Origin: SURF-21 sp964592775
GTDB taxonomy: Bacteria > Actinomycetota > Geothermincolia > Geothermincolales > RBG-13-55-18
NCBI GenBank assembly: GCA_964592775.1
Contig: CAZQFX010000064.1
Location: 1 to 15,911 of the forward strand
DNA length: 15,911 nt
Reading direction: 5' to 3'
The notes under the pieces are model-generated. The model was not told where the DNA came from and did not search any database. It was given only the letters and a program-made list of their open reading frames with translations. Position numbers and translations under genes: made by a program. Shown in pieces: positions 1-6,719 of the stretch (its first letter is position 1; the number at the start of each line of letters is the position of its first letter).

Positions 1-844
1 CGCGCCAGGAGCGATTCCGCCTCCACCGACAGCAGCGCTTCGCGCCGCGCCAGGTTGGCGCCTGACGCGCTCGAAACTGCAGACGCGGCCGGCGCGGGGG
101 GCTACCATCGCCGCCGGCATCCAGCAGAGCTTCCCTGGTCAGTTGGGGGCTCACGATCACCGTGCGGTTGCCGTGGTCGTAGAGGCCGTGGTTGTCCAGG
201 TTGTTTGCAGGGGCCAGCCTCCATCCCTTGTCCAAGGCGACCGGGTAACGCTCGTAGTGCACCACGTCGATGTTGCCGCTGCGCCCGTTTCCCGTCTCGT
301 AGAGACAGATGTTGTCGGCGAGCGCGCGGTCGTAGGCGAAGCCGTCGAAGTAACTGGCGATGCGCGCGGGGTGGTTGAACTGTGCCACGGCGCCCCTCTC
401 GTCCAGCCATGCATAGAACGATTCAAGGTCCGGGCAGGCGCTGGCATCGGTGTATTCCGCCGTGTTGAAGACGTTGATATGTCCGTGGGTGGAATGGGTC
501 CATTCGAAACCGCGCATGGCCACGAAGTCCCCGGGGTCGTTGTACTTGCCAGCCTGAGCCCCGGTGTCCTCCCATTCCGCCGTGGTGAGGGCTCCGCTGT
601 GGTCGGTCACCACGTAGAAGTCGAGCCCCGCCGTATCCCTCGCCCACTTGAAGCCCTGTGCGGGGGTCCCCGTGCCGTCGGAATAGGCGGTGTGGGAATG
701 AAGGTTGCCGCGGTAGAAATTCATGCCGTCCGCGAGCGCTGCCGGAGCGGCGGGTGCCGCAACCACATCGGCCGCTACCGCCTGGACCCCGGCCAGCAAG
801 GCCACGGTCAACAGTGCGCTCAAGACGATGACCGTTTTTTTCAT
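1..844 (-). CDS. secreted PHP-domain metallohydrolase (CehA/McbA-like), 3' part missing
   Basis: The visible protein starts MKKTVIVLSALLTVALLAG, a typical signal peptide, so export is likely. A PHP phosphoesterase core follows: HSHT at residues 49-52, TDHS at 80-83, FEWT at 113-116, HGHINVF near 120-126, NHP at 157-159 and DNH at 217-219. These are the usual metal ligands of the family, whose members hydrolyse phosphate or carbamate esters; the substrate cannot be read here. An AGAAGAGG ribosome binding site lies four bases before this ATG; an adjacent upstream ATG (847) is too close to it. The gene runs off the left edge. The frame stays open, but after TREALLDA (about nt 116) the translation becomes Arg/Trp/Cys-rich and unlike the family. 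Other frames there have better codon use, so a frameshift is likely (see findings). Confidence 0.8.
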   Translation of the reverse strand, partial: MKKTVIVLSALLTVALLAGVQAVAADVVAAPAAPAALADGMNFYRGNLHSHTAYSDGTGTPAQGFKWARDTAGLDFYVVTDHSGALTTAEWEDTGAQAGKYNDPGDFVAMRGFEWTHSTHGHINVFNTAEYTDASACPDLESFYAWLDERGAVAQFNHPARIASYFDGFAYDRALADNICLYETGNGRSGNIDVVHYERYPVALDKGWRLAPANNLDNHGLYDHGNRTVIVSPQLTREALLDAGGDGSPPRRPRLQFRARQAPTWRGAKRCCRWRRNRSWR

Positions 845-975
845 CATGCCTCTTCTAAAAAAACGCACCATACCTCGGGTTGTTACGGTGATGCCCGCCC
901 TATCTACGATGTTCTCTCGAAGGTTTCGGTTTCCTCGCCTTCCTTCTTCAGGTCTTCATACGAGAACACGAAGAG

Positions 976-1004
976 GAGCCCTCGGTTCCGAAGACCGGGG
1001 GCTC
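976..1004 (-). terminator. terminator-like hairpin after the IPT lipoprotein gene
   Basis: Arms 976-986 and 994-1004 form an 11-bp stem with one mismatch around a 7-base, UUCG-containing loop. It begins 13 bases past the stop codon of the lipoprotein gene. The following tract is only moderately T-rich (CTCTTCGTG), so termination strength is uncertain. Confidence 0.55.
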
Positions 1005-1016
1005 GCTCTTTCGTTA

Positions 1017-1916
1017 TCAGACGTTCAGCAAGTCGGAGGGTATGGCCTCTCCCTTGAACTCCACGCCGGTCCAGGGCGGCGCGCCGGCCTTCAGGCATTC
1101 CCAGTTGGCCAGCATGTTATTGAATACCAGCACGGCCTCGAAGGACGTCCCGCCGGGCACGTTCACTTTCACCACTTCCCAGTTGGAGTTCTGGGCGCTC
1201 TTCTTGACCAGCGTCACCGTCCACTTGTCCGAGCCCGCCGTGGACTGGCCCTGGGACTGCATGTAGGCGATAACGGCCTGCTTTTGTGCGTCCATTTTCT
1301 CGTCGTCACTCCCGATCTTGAAGATGGCCTCGTTGCTCTTCCCCTCGCTGTTTTTTACCGTCACCCCGTAGGTGTTGGGGCCGAGGTTCGCGGGCACCTT
1401 GATGGTTATGGAGGTGTCCGACCACTTCTCCACCTGGGCCATGCCCGTGCCGAAGAGCACCTGGCCGCTTCCCTGTGCCGCTCCGAAGTTGCTGCCGTTG
1501 ATCACCACCTGATCGCCCGACTTTCCGCTCTCGGGGTTGAGGGAGGTTATCTTGGGGGCGTTCGCGGCCGCCTTGGTCACCTTGAACTCCACCTCGTTGC
1601 TGGCCCCCCGGTCCGTCTCCACCGTCACGCCGTACGCGGCTTCCGCCATGTCGGAGGGGATCTTCACCGTGATTACCGTATCGGACCAGGCGACCACGGC
1701 GACCTCCTTGCCGCTGAAGAAAACCACCCCGGTGCCCTGTGTGCTGCCGAAGCTGCCACCCTCGATGACCACCTCGCTGCCGGGGGGGCCGCTTTCCGGA
1801 TCGAGCGACTTGATCTCCGGTTTCACCGCCGCCTTCCCGCAGCCGAAGAGCGCAAGGCTCAGGACCAGGGATACCGCTGCGAGAAGGGTCACCGCCGCCA
1901 TCGTCTTCCTGCTCAT
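1017..1916 (-). CDS. lipoprotein with two IPT/TIG domains
   Basis: This is a 299-residue predicted envelope lipoprotein. It has a signal sequence ending in LALFGC, a lipobox with the lipidated cysteine at residue 26. Two immunoglobulin-like IPT/TIG repeats follow, at about 33-113 and 120-201. Each has the hallmark pattern: SLDPESGPPGSEVVIEG then GSFG in the first, SLNPESGKSGDQVVING then SNFG in the second. A C-terminal alpha+beta region (about 205-299) is not recognised. ATG at 1916 is chosen because AGGAGG lies seven bases upstream; an in-frame TTG at 1922 is one base from that site. IPT domains usually mediate binding or surface display, but the partner is unknown. The gene stands alone: a hairpin follows it and about 300 untranslated bases precede it. 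Confidence 0.85.
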   Translation of the reverse strand: MSRKTMAAVTLLAAVSLVLSLALFGCGKAAVKPEIKSLDPESGPPGSEVVIEGGSFGSTQGTGVVFFSGKEVAVVAWSDTVITVKIPSDMAEAAYGVTVETDRGASNEVEFKVTKAAANAPKITSLNPESGKSGDQVVINGSNFGAAQGSGQVLFGTGMAQVEKWSDTSITIKVPANLGPNTYGVTVKNSEGKSNEAIFKIGSDDEKMDAQKQAVIAYMQSQGQSTAGSDKWTVTLVKKSAQNSNWEVVKVNVPGGTSFEAVLVFNNMLANWECLKAGAPPWTGVEFKGEAIPSDLLNV

Positions 1917-2231
1917 GAGCAAACCTCCTGTCTTGCCGAACCACTTCTGACTTCAGCGATACAATCGGACCTCAATGCAGGTCCACACATCAACCCTTCG
2001 GGGAATACTATACCAACCCCTGGTGCGCAGGTCTCTCCCTCCATTACCCCCCCCATTAAAGAGAGCCGTTGCGGGTTAGACCAGCCTGCACGATTCGGGC
2101 GCATTCAAAGGCTGGCTGAAGCTGTGGCGCGCCACTAGTCAGCGGTCCAAGATAAACAAGGCGCTGCGCCGTAGTCTCCCGTCGAGGTATCGGTAAGTTC
2201 TTCGTGTTTCCTCGGTGCGGAACATATACGC
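1917..2231. other. 315-bp intergenic stretch, no gene seen
   Basis: No credible coding frame is visible on either strand. It contains an eight-C run at 2047-2054 and a perfect 12-bp palindrome GTGGCGCGCCAC at 2124-2135. The palindrome sits inside a longer imperfect hairpin (2115-2143, GCTGA/TCAGC outer arms). The hairpin lies downstream of the 2232-2528 gene and might end its transcript, but it lacks a clear T-tract. No convincing sigma-70 promoter for the lipoprotein gene was found. Confidence 0.5.
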
Positions 2232-2528
2232 CTACAAGTCTTGGGCCAGAACCTCCAGGGACTCTATATCCGGCGTCCCTATCAACATCGATAAAAACTT
2301 CTTGATCTGTTCCTGCATGAACCCGCTCTCCCTGGCCTCTCTTTCGCTTTCTTCATTTTCCCAGAAGGCGATGGAAATGCCCCTGCCGGAACTCCTGTCA
2401 CCGAGCAGTATTGAACCGACGCCTCCCTCCTGTAGCTTGACCGCCGGCGCCACGCACTCTTCGTAGATCTTTATCGCCTTATCCACCCGGTAGACATCGA
2501 TCAGAACCGTTATCACACGCGCTTCCAC
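2232..2528 (-). CDS. small ABM-like dimeric alpha/beta-barrel protein
   Basis: This is a 98-residue protein starting MEARVITVLIDVYRVDKA. Its size, the beta-start (VITVLIDVY), the helix (KAIKIYEECVAPAV), the central strand with AFWENEE, and the helix with the end strand ESLEVLA resemble the antibiotic-biosynthesis-monooxygenase (ABM)/EthD-like dimeric ferredoxin-fold group. Members include cofactor-free oxygenases, heme-degrading enzymes and proteins of unknown role; no diagnostic catalytic residue is visible. A GTG start at 2528 is preferred over ATG at 2570 because AAAGGAAG lies just upstream of the GTG and homology-like sequence begins there. It is downstream of the dehalogenase-like gene but separated by 318 bases, so cotranscription is doubtful. 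Confidence 0.65.
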   Translation of the reverse strand: MEARVITVLIDVYRVDKAIKIYEECVAPAVKLQEGGVGSILLGDRSSGRGISIAFWENEESEREARESGFMQEQIKKFLSMLIGTPDIESLEVLAQDL

Positions 2529-2846
2529 GTTGCTTCCTTTCCCGGGACGCGAATCCTTCAGAACCTGCAACGAGCGTGATTGAAGTATGGTTCTTCTGCA
2601 ATAAGTGTGGGTGGCTTTAACTCAGGCCTAGGGGTAAGCCGAGCGCCGGCAACTCACTTGACACTAAACGATTAGTTTATGGTCCTCCCGGAATGGGTTT
2701 GGGTGGCCGTGGAGCCCTTGGGGTTAGATCCTGAACCTTTCACTCTGAGGAATGGCGGATATTGCAGGAAACAATGGGCAGAGGTCGAGATTCGAGGTCT
2801 GACCTGGTTTCGCATGCGACCCCCTTCCCGCCGGGCTTATTGGTGC
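2529..2846. other. 318-bp intergenic stretch with an operator-like palindrome and a tRNA-tail-like sequence
   Basis: No coding frame is convincing here. At 2665-2679, TAAAC and GTTTA arms flank GATTA, a spacing common for TetR-type operators, directly beside a TTGACA at 2658-2663. No -10 box at proper spacing was found for that TTGACA. At 2802-2818 a 17-base stretch matches 15 of 17 bases of the tRNA-Glu 3' end at 6271-6287 (see findings). Confidence 0.4.
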
Positions 2847-3938
2847 CTAAAGCAATCCAGCGACCTCCATGATGCTATCCGCTATTTCCCCGGGCCTGGC
2901 CTCTTCGACAAAATGACCTACGCCTTCAAACACTCTTACGTGTCCTTCAAGCTGTGGCAGATTGTTTATCCACTGTTCTATGACCTCGTCTTTGCCAAGC
3001 GCATCCCATCGCCCGAGCACTGCTCTGATCCCGATATTCTGTCCATGCGGGCCCCAAATACTCCCGATATTCTCTTGAATAAATCTATAGAACGGCGATG
3101 TATCCTGCAATCCCAGAGTGGGCTCTACGAATGTATTGCCATGTCCCCAGACTGCTGACTGCCGCACAAAACGCTTCGAGCACAAGACATTTGATTTAGA
3201 TTTGAATTGCTCCTTGAAGAACCGTTTGGCGTTCTTCTCATCTTCCGTACCTGAGAATATGCCGAACTCGGCCTTCAGCAGATACAACAACAACTGCGTG
3301 ATCAGCTCGAATGGTTTTGCAGGAGTCCGGAAAACGGCATACGAGGAGTAAGAACCCCAAAAGTATCTAGGCATGATGAGCGGCACTTGTGACCATCCAA
3401 GCCAGCTTATGGGGTAGTTCCTGTAGGTGAGTCCCGGCTCGGGCATGGAAAATACGGTGCTGTTCGTCACTACGAGGTTCGATACCCGCTCGGGTTCTCT
3501 CAAGAACGCTCCTACACCGGCCGGCCCGCCCCAATCATGAACCACCAAGGTCACGTTCTCCAGGTCTAATTCTCTTGCCAAGAGCAGCAGGTTGTCAGCG
3601 TGATTCAGGCATTCCATCTGATAACTCGCTTGATCCGAAAGCCCGAAGCCGATGTGATCCATGGCGAGGATAGCGAAAGGCTTGCCGGCCTTTGCGATGA
3701 TTTCCTTGATGATATTCCTGTATATGTATGACGACTCGGGATTGCCATGAACGAAGACTATGGTGCTTTCCGGGGCACCTTCACCGTGAGTACTGTGACG
3801 ATAAAACAGCTTCTTGCCCGCATCCGGTCCTTCGGGCAACGTATACCAGAAGCCGCATCCCGGAGGATAATAGTCATCCGGTATATTGCGAACGGGCGTA
3901 TTCCCGGGTGCAGTGGCTATATTATCGCTCACTTTCAT
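2847..3938 (-). CDS. haloalkane dehalogenase-like alpha/beta hydrolase
   Basis: This is a 363-residue alpha/beta-hydrolase with the haloalkane-dehalogenase layout. HGNPESSY at 64-71 has the oxyanion-hole/halide-binding Asn of HGNP. VVHDWGG has nucleophile Asp135 with the next-door Trp136 that binds halide in true dehalogenases. GRWDALG has the candidate acid Asp312 after the seventh strand, and GVGHF has the candidate base His342. Known family members cut carbon-halogen bonds, but close relatives include epoxide hydrolases and luciferases, so the substrate is inferred only. It is about 60 residues longer than the usual 300, with extra N-terminal sequence and a larger cap (about 165-260). ATG at 3938 is chosen over 3971 because AAAGG lies about ten bases upstream. 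Codon use is more AT-rich than in the flanking genes. Confidence 0.8.
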   Translation of the reverse strand: MKVSDNIATAPGNTPVRNIPDDYYPPGCGFWYTLPEGPDAGKKLFYRHSTHGEGAPESTIVFVHGNPESSYIYRNIIKEIIAKAGKPFAILAMDHIGFGLSDQASYQMECLNHADNLLLLARELDLENVTLVVHDWGGPAGVGAFLREPERVSNLVVTNSTVFSMPEPGLTYRNYPISWLGWSQVPLIMPRYFWGSYSSYAVFRTPAKPFELITQLLLYLLKAEFGIFSGTEDEKNAKRFFKEQFKSKSNVLCSKRFVRQSAVWGHGNTFVEPTLGLQDTSPFYRFIQENIGSIWGPHGQNIGIRAVLGRWDALGKDEVIEQWINNLPQLEGHVRVFEGVGHFVEEARPGEIADSIMEVAGLL

Positions 3939-4124
3939 TATTATGTTTCCTTTCCCAACAATTTCCTGCATCCTATTCTTGATTGAATACTGCCTGCTTC
4001 AAGATCTGCTTTAAGAACACGCTGCCCCGAGAACCTCGAATGTCCTCACCGTGAGCCTATGGCAGGCAGGGAGCTATGGCGGCATTTCCTAAACGATCCC
4101 GGCTGCCCCTTTCTGTGGCACGAG

Positions 4125-5969
4125 CTAGAAGCCAAAAAAGGTTCTATGCCTTACGGCCTCGATGAGATAATCGTCGATCTCGGGATCGCTCTTCCAGAAC
4201 AGCAGGTTCTTCACCATCCATATCGCGAAGGCGAGTACCTTGAATCTCGCGATCTCCCTGAACATCTGAAAGCGCGTTCTCAGCCCCTTGGTTTGAGGGT
4301 ATTCCGTCTGGTATGGTATTGCGCCATTCGTGTTCTGCTTGTCATAGATGTAGCGCTTGAAGGGCTCCTCCTTCGGGTACTGGTTAAAAGGATCGAAATG
4401 ATCCTTCTTCTTCCATCTCTTTGCCACGTGAAGTGCATACCGGTCGGCGACCTTCATGCTGGGCGTGGGCTCCCCGATCACCTCTCTGTATCTCTGCCTC
4501 GTCTTTTCGACCCTCCGCCGCACCACGCCATTGGGAGCAAAGCGGTACATCGCCGAGGAGATGACCATGGTGAGAGAAGCCTGCTGCCTGAAGAGCTTCG
4601 TCTTGTGCTCTCTCATCATCTTGTTGTCTGACTTCATCCAGTACTCGTACCCGTTGAGCACCACATCGAGCCTGCGCAGTAGAGAGGGCCCCCATGTCTC
4701 GTTGAGCAGTTTATAGCCGTATTCCGTAAGGTTCAGCGTCTCATGGGTCTCAAGATACGTGTTCACCTGCGCGCTGCTCCAGAAATGGACATCCTCCCAG
4801 GGGACATTGCGCACCCTTCCCTCCTCCTTGAGCTTGTCGTACAGGACTGTTCCCGGGAAGGGAGACATGCGAGTTAGCTGCTGATAAGTCGGATAGCACG
4901 CCACGAAATAGTTGAGGTCCTCGAGCATGTTCTGATGGGTGTGGAAATCCCAACCGCATATCCATGCGCCCACCGTGCGTATCCCCCGCTCATGAAGTTT
5001 GCTGAAAACCTCGCGCGCGTCCACCTTCTCGCGCTTGTCGTATCCATGCTCGCCGGCGAATTTCGATTCTACTCCGATGAATATCGAGCCGATGCCTATC
5101 TCCGAGATGTAATCCCATCCGTAATTGTCCGCGAATTCAGCGATATTGTCGATGGAGCCGAATGCGAACCAGTCAAGCCGCTCGATTATGTCAGGGTGGG
5201 CTTGCCAATAATCGCGTATAGCGTGGAGATAATCATGATGCCTGAAGTGATCCTCTTCGATCACGAATATATTCTTCACTATCGGGAAGTTCTCATAGTA
5301 TGCGCGCACGTGTTCCACGAATTCCTGCGGCGTCAGCATCTCGATGCGATTCTTGTCAAACATCACGGTTGTCGAACAGAAGTCGCATCCGCCCGGGCAA
5401 CCCAGCCCTGATACGAAGAACCCGATATTTCCTCCCGCATACCTGCTTATACAGATAGGCGCGCCTCCGCATTTCGGCATCAGTTTCTGCTCTATCGGGC
5501 GATCGAGCTCACCTTCTCCCAGAAAGTCACGAAACCACCTGACCCCCTCGCCCAATACCACATGATCCACGTACTTCAGCTCCGGTTCTTCGCCATATTT
5601 GGCCGCAAAAGACTGGGCGGCATAACTTCCAAGAAGGATAGTGGTCTGCGGTGATTTCTCCCTTATGTATTCACACATCTTCATAACCGCGTCCAGATGA
5701 ACGGGGAAGGCGCTTATGCCGATAATGGCATATTGTTTATCGACCTCTTTTGTAAAATCCTTCCACCTGGGATACTCTAAAAGAATACAAGGTTTTTTTA
5801 CGTTCTGAGCAAGAATGTGGTTTGCATAGCAATGCGTATGCGAATTCAGCGTAAATAGGTCGTCCCCATGCGTGAACCGCTGACCCATGGCATCTGTCAG
5901 CGAGTCATTTGGAGGTAAAGTCGGGTAAGGGAATGTCGGCGTGGTAAGTAAAATCGTGTCTTCTATCAT
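4125..5969 (-). CDS. B12-binding-type radical SAM protein
   Basis: This is a 614-residue cytoplasmic protein. Residues 1-160 look like the Rossmann-type cobalamin-binding domain found before many radical SAM domains (ILLTTPTFPYP, IIGISAFPVHLD, TILLGSYAA, VVLGEGVRW). The radical SAM core is at about 175-400, with CPGGCDFC at 191-198 supplying the three Fe-S cysteines in CxxxCxxC spacing. VIEEDHF at about 236-242, FIGVES at 297-302 and SPFPGT at 369-374 follow. The class includes methyltransferases and ring-forming enzymes; the substrate here is unknown. The C-terminal 200 residues are basic and not recognised. ATG at 5969 has GGGGGAG five bases upstream and is preferred to a further upstream in-frame start (6014). 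The gene is monocistronic, with its own promoter. Sampled lines are 42-52% G+C, well below the neighbours. Confidence 0.88.
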   Translation of the reverse strand: MIEDTILLTTPTFPYPTLPPNDSLTDAMGQRFTHGDDLFTLNSHTHCYANHILAQNVKKPCILLEYPRWKDFTKEVDKQYAIIGISAFPVHLDAVMKMCEYIREKSPQTTILLGSYAAQSFAAKYGEEPELKYVDHVVLGEGVRWFRDFLGEGELDRPIEQKLMPKCGGAPICISRYAGGNIGFFVSGLGCPGGCDFCSTTVMFDKNRIEMLTPQEFVEHVRAYYENFPIVKNIFVIEEDHFRHHDYLHAIRDYWQAHPDIIERLDWFAFGSIDNIAEFADNYGWDYISEIGIGSIFIGVESKFAGEHGYDKREKVDAREVFSKLHERGIRTVGAWICGWDFHTHQNMLEDLNYFVACYPTYQQLTRMSPFPGTVLYDKLKEEGRVRNVPWEDVHFWSSAQVNTYLETHETLNLTEYGYKLLNETWGPSLLRRLDVVLNGYEYWMKSDNKMMREHKTKLFRQQASLTMVISSAMYRFAPNGVVRRRVEKTRQRYREVIGEPTPSMKVADRYALHVAKRWKKKDHFDPFNQYPKEEPFKRYIYDKQNTNGAIPYQTEYPQTKGLRTRFQMFREIARFKVLAFAIWMVKNLLFWKSDPEIDDYLIEAVRHRTFFGF

Positions 5970-6034
5970 GGCAGCTCCCCCTTTTCTGACGTGCCCCTTC
6001 TTCACGGAAAACATTAGCCCCCAAACATTCTCAC

Positions 6035-6058
6035 CATGTACAGATTGCTTTGCACATG
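6035..6058 (-). promoter_or_regulatory. inverted repeat in the leader of the radical SAM gene
   Basis: Eight-base arms CATGTACA (6035-6042) and TGCACATG (6051-6058) face each other across eight bases; on RNA they pair fully with one G-U. It lies between the predicted promoter and the start codon, so it could be an operator or an RNA hairpin. No regulator can be named. Confidence 0.4.
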
Positions 6059-6095
6059 ATCAGACTGTTTTCACGTAAATAAATTACCGAAGAGT

Positions 6096-6125
6096 AGTAT
6101 AACAAAAAAGGGGGTCGTGTCTCAA
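6096..6125 (-). promoter_or_regulatory. sigma-70-type promoter for the radical SAM gene
   Basis: Reading on the minus strand, TTGAGA (6120-6125) and TATACT (6096-6101) are each one base from consensus and are separated by 18 bases. Transcription would start near 6089 and give a leader of about 120 bases. Confidence 0.55.
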
Positions 6126-6140
6126 GGGGGGTCATGTCTC
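6110..6140. repeat. 14-bp tandem direct repeat
   Basis: GGGGGTCGTGTCTC at 6110-6123 and GGGGGTCATGTCTC at 6127-6140 differ by one base. The first copy overlaps the -35 box of the radical SAM promoter. G-rich 'GGGGTCAxGTC' tracts resemble debris seen next to IS200-like/REP-associated transposases, but no transposase is present here. Confidence 0.6.
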
Positions 6141-6243
6141 GCGGTAACCCTGGGATTTTTTCAAGGGATGATATGCGCGATAGAGTTTCCATCTTCATAA
6201 TGGATGCATTAGATATTGGACTCGCATCAAGGAACATGCTGAG

Positions 6244-6268
6244 AAAAAGGCCCCTTGCGGGGGCCTTT
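6244..6268 (-). terminator. strong intrinsic terminator of the tRNA unit
   Basis: On the minus strand AAAGGCCCC (6260-6268) and GGGGCCTTT (6246-6254) form a nine-base perfect stem with a five-base loop, running into TTTTT. It starts five bases after the CCA end of tRNA-Glu. Confidence 0.9.
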
Positions 6269-6273
6269 GAACC

Positions 6274-6351
6274 TGGTAGCGCATGCGGGATTCGAACCCG
6301 CGATCTCCGCCTTGAGAGGGCGGCGTCCTAGGCCAACTAGACTAATGCGCC
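6274..6351 (-). tRNA. tRNA-Glu (anticodon CUC)
   Basis: The full cloverleaf is readable: acceptor GGCGCAT/ATGCGCT (one G-U at the first pair), D arm with TAGTTGG, anticodon stem CCGCC/GGCGG with loop CTCTCAA giving anticodon CTC, T arm GCGGG-TTCGAAT-CCCGC, discriminator A and encoded CCA. It is the second gene of a two-tRNA unit, 20 bases after tRNA-Gln. Its 3' end has a decayed copy at 6720-6767 and a short partial match at 2802-2818. Confidence 0.95.
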
Positions 6352-6371
6352 ACGCATTCGATATTTAATTC

Positions 6372-6445
6372 TGGCTGGGGGAGAAGGATTCGAACCCTCA
6401 CAACGAGATCCAGAGTCTCGCGTCCTACCGTTAGACGATCCCCCA
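6372..6445 (-). tRNA. tRNA-Gln (anticodon CUG)
   Basis: The cloverleaf has acceptor TGGGGGA/TCCCCCA with the U1-A72 pair typical of tRNA-Gln, anticodon stem CGAGA/TCTCG around CTCTGGA giving anticodon CTG, T loop TTCGAAT, discriminator G and encoded CCA. It is the first gene after the promoter at 6462-6490 and is probably cotranscribed with tRNA-Glu. Confidence 0.95.
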
Positions 6446-6461
6446 AGGGAATTCCTTGGCT

Positions 6462-6490
6462 ATGATAGCATACCGCCTGCGGCGGCTCAA
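6462..6490 (-). promoter_or_regulatory. promoter of the tRNA-Gln/tRNA-Glu unit
   Basis: On the minus strand TTGAGC (6485-6490) and TATCAT (6462-6467) are separated by exactly 17 bases. The -10 box ends 16 bases before the first base of tRNA-Gln, leaving a short leader as is normal for tRNA genes. The spacer contains a small CCGCC/GGCGG hairpin. Confidence 0.65.
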
Positions 6491-6511
6491 TGAAGCGGAA
6501 TCGCTCCCCAA

Positions 6512-6618
6512 GCAGGCAAGCGGGCCAGGTCATCCGGTGCCGTGTTTTTTGGGGATCAGGTCACGTACATCGGACAAATCGCCAGATTGTAGCGATTTGC
6601 CCGCTTACCGGGACCTGC
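6512..6618. repeat. nested inverted repeat, possible mobile-element remnant
   Basis: Outer arms GCAGG (6512-6516)/CCTGC (6614-6618), middle arms AAGCGGGC (6518-6525)/GCCCGCTT (6599-6606, perfect) and an inner hairpin CAAATCGC (6575-6582)/GCGATTTG (6592-6599, perfect) enclose about 107 bases. No transposase or reading frame lies inside. It could be a small non-autonomous element, a REP-type repeat or a structured RNA. Confidence 0.5.
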
Positions 6619-6719
6619 CTTGAAATACGCTCTCCGATACCATATATTGTGTCCTCAGCCTCGTGAGATTATGGTGGTGCCGCGGCTACGCGACATGGAC
6701 GACTGACTCCTGAAGAGAT

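Noticed and set aside
143..1057. Plus-strand open frame of 304 codons over the metallohydrolase
   Set aside because: The opposite strand has a signal peptide and a full set of PHP motifs; the plus frame has none and no ribosome binding site.
723..2138. Long plus-strand open frame of 471 codons
   Set aside because: It is antisense to the lipoprotein gene and crosses the metallohydrolase leader and two hairpins. The translation is His/Arg/Ala/Gly-rich low-complexity sequence with no domain, as expected opposite a GC-rich gene.
2679..3158. Plus-strand frame of 159 codons following the TTGACA/palindrome
   Set aside because: Most of it is antisense to the catalytic C-terminal part of the dehalogenase-like gene, there is no ribosome binding site before the ATG, and no -10 box at correct spacing.
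3990..4069. CTGCCTGC/GCAGGCAG inverted repeat between the dehalogenase-like and radical SAM genes
   Set aside because: The arms are only eight bases with a 64-base loop, made of simple repeats, and nothing else supports a function.
6031..6331. Small open frames on both strands between the radical SAM gene and the tRNAs
   Set aside because: The plus frame runs into the terminator and antisense of tRNA-Glu; the minus frame overlaps the promoter and leader of the radical SAM gene. Neither has family-like sequence.
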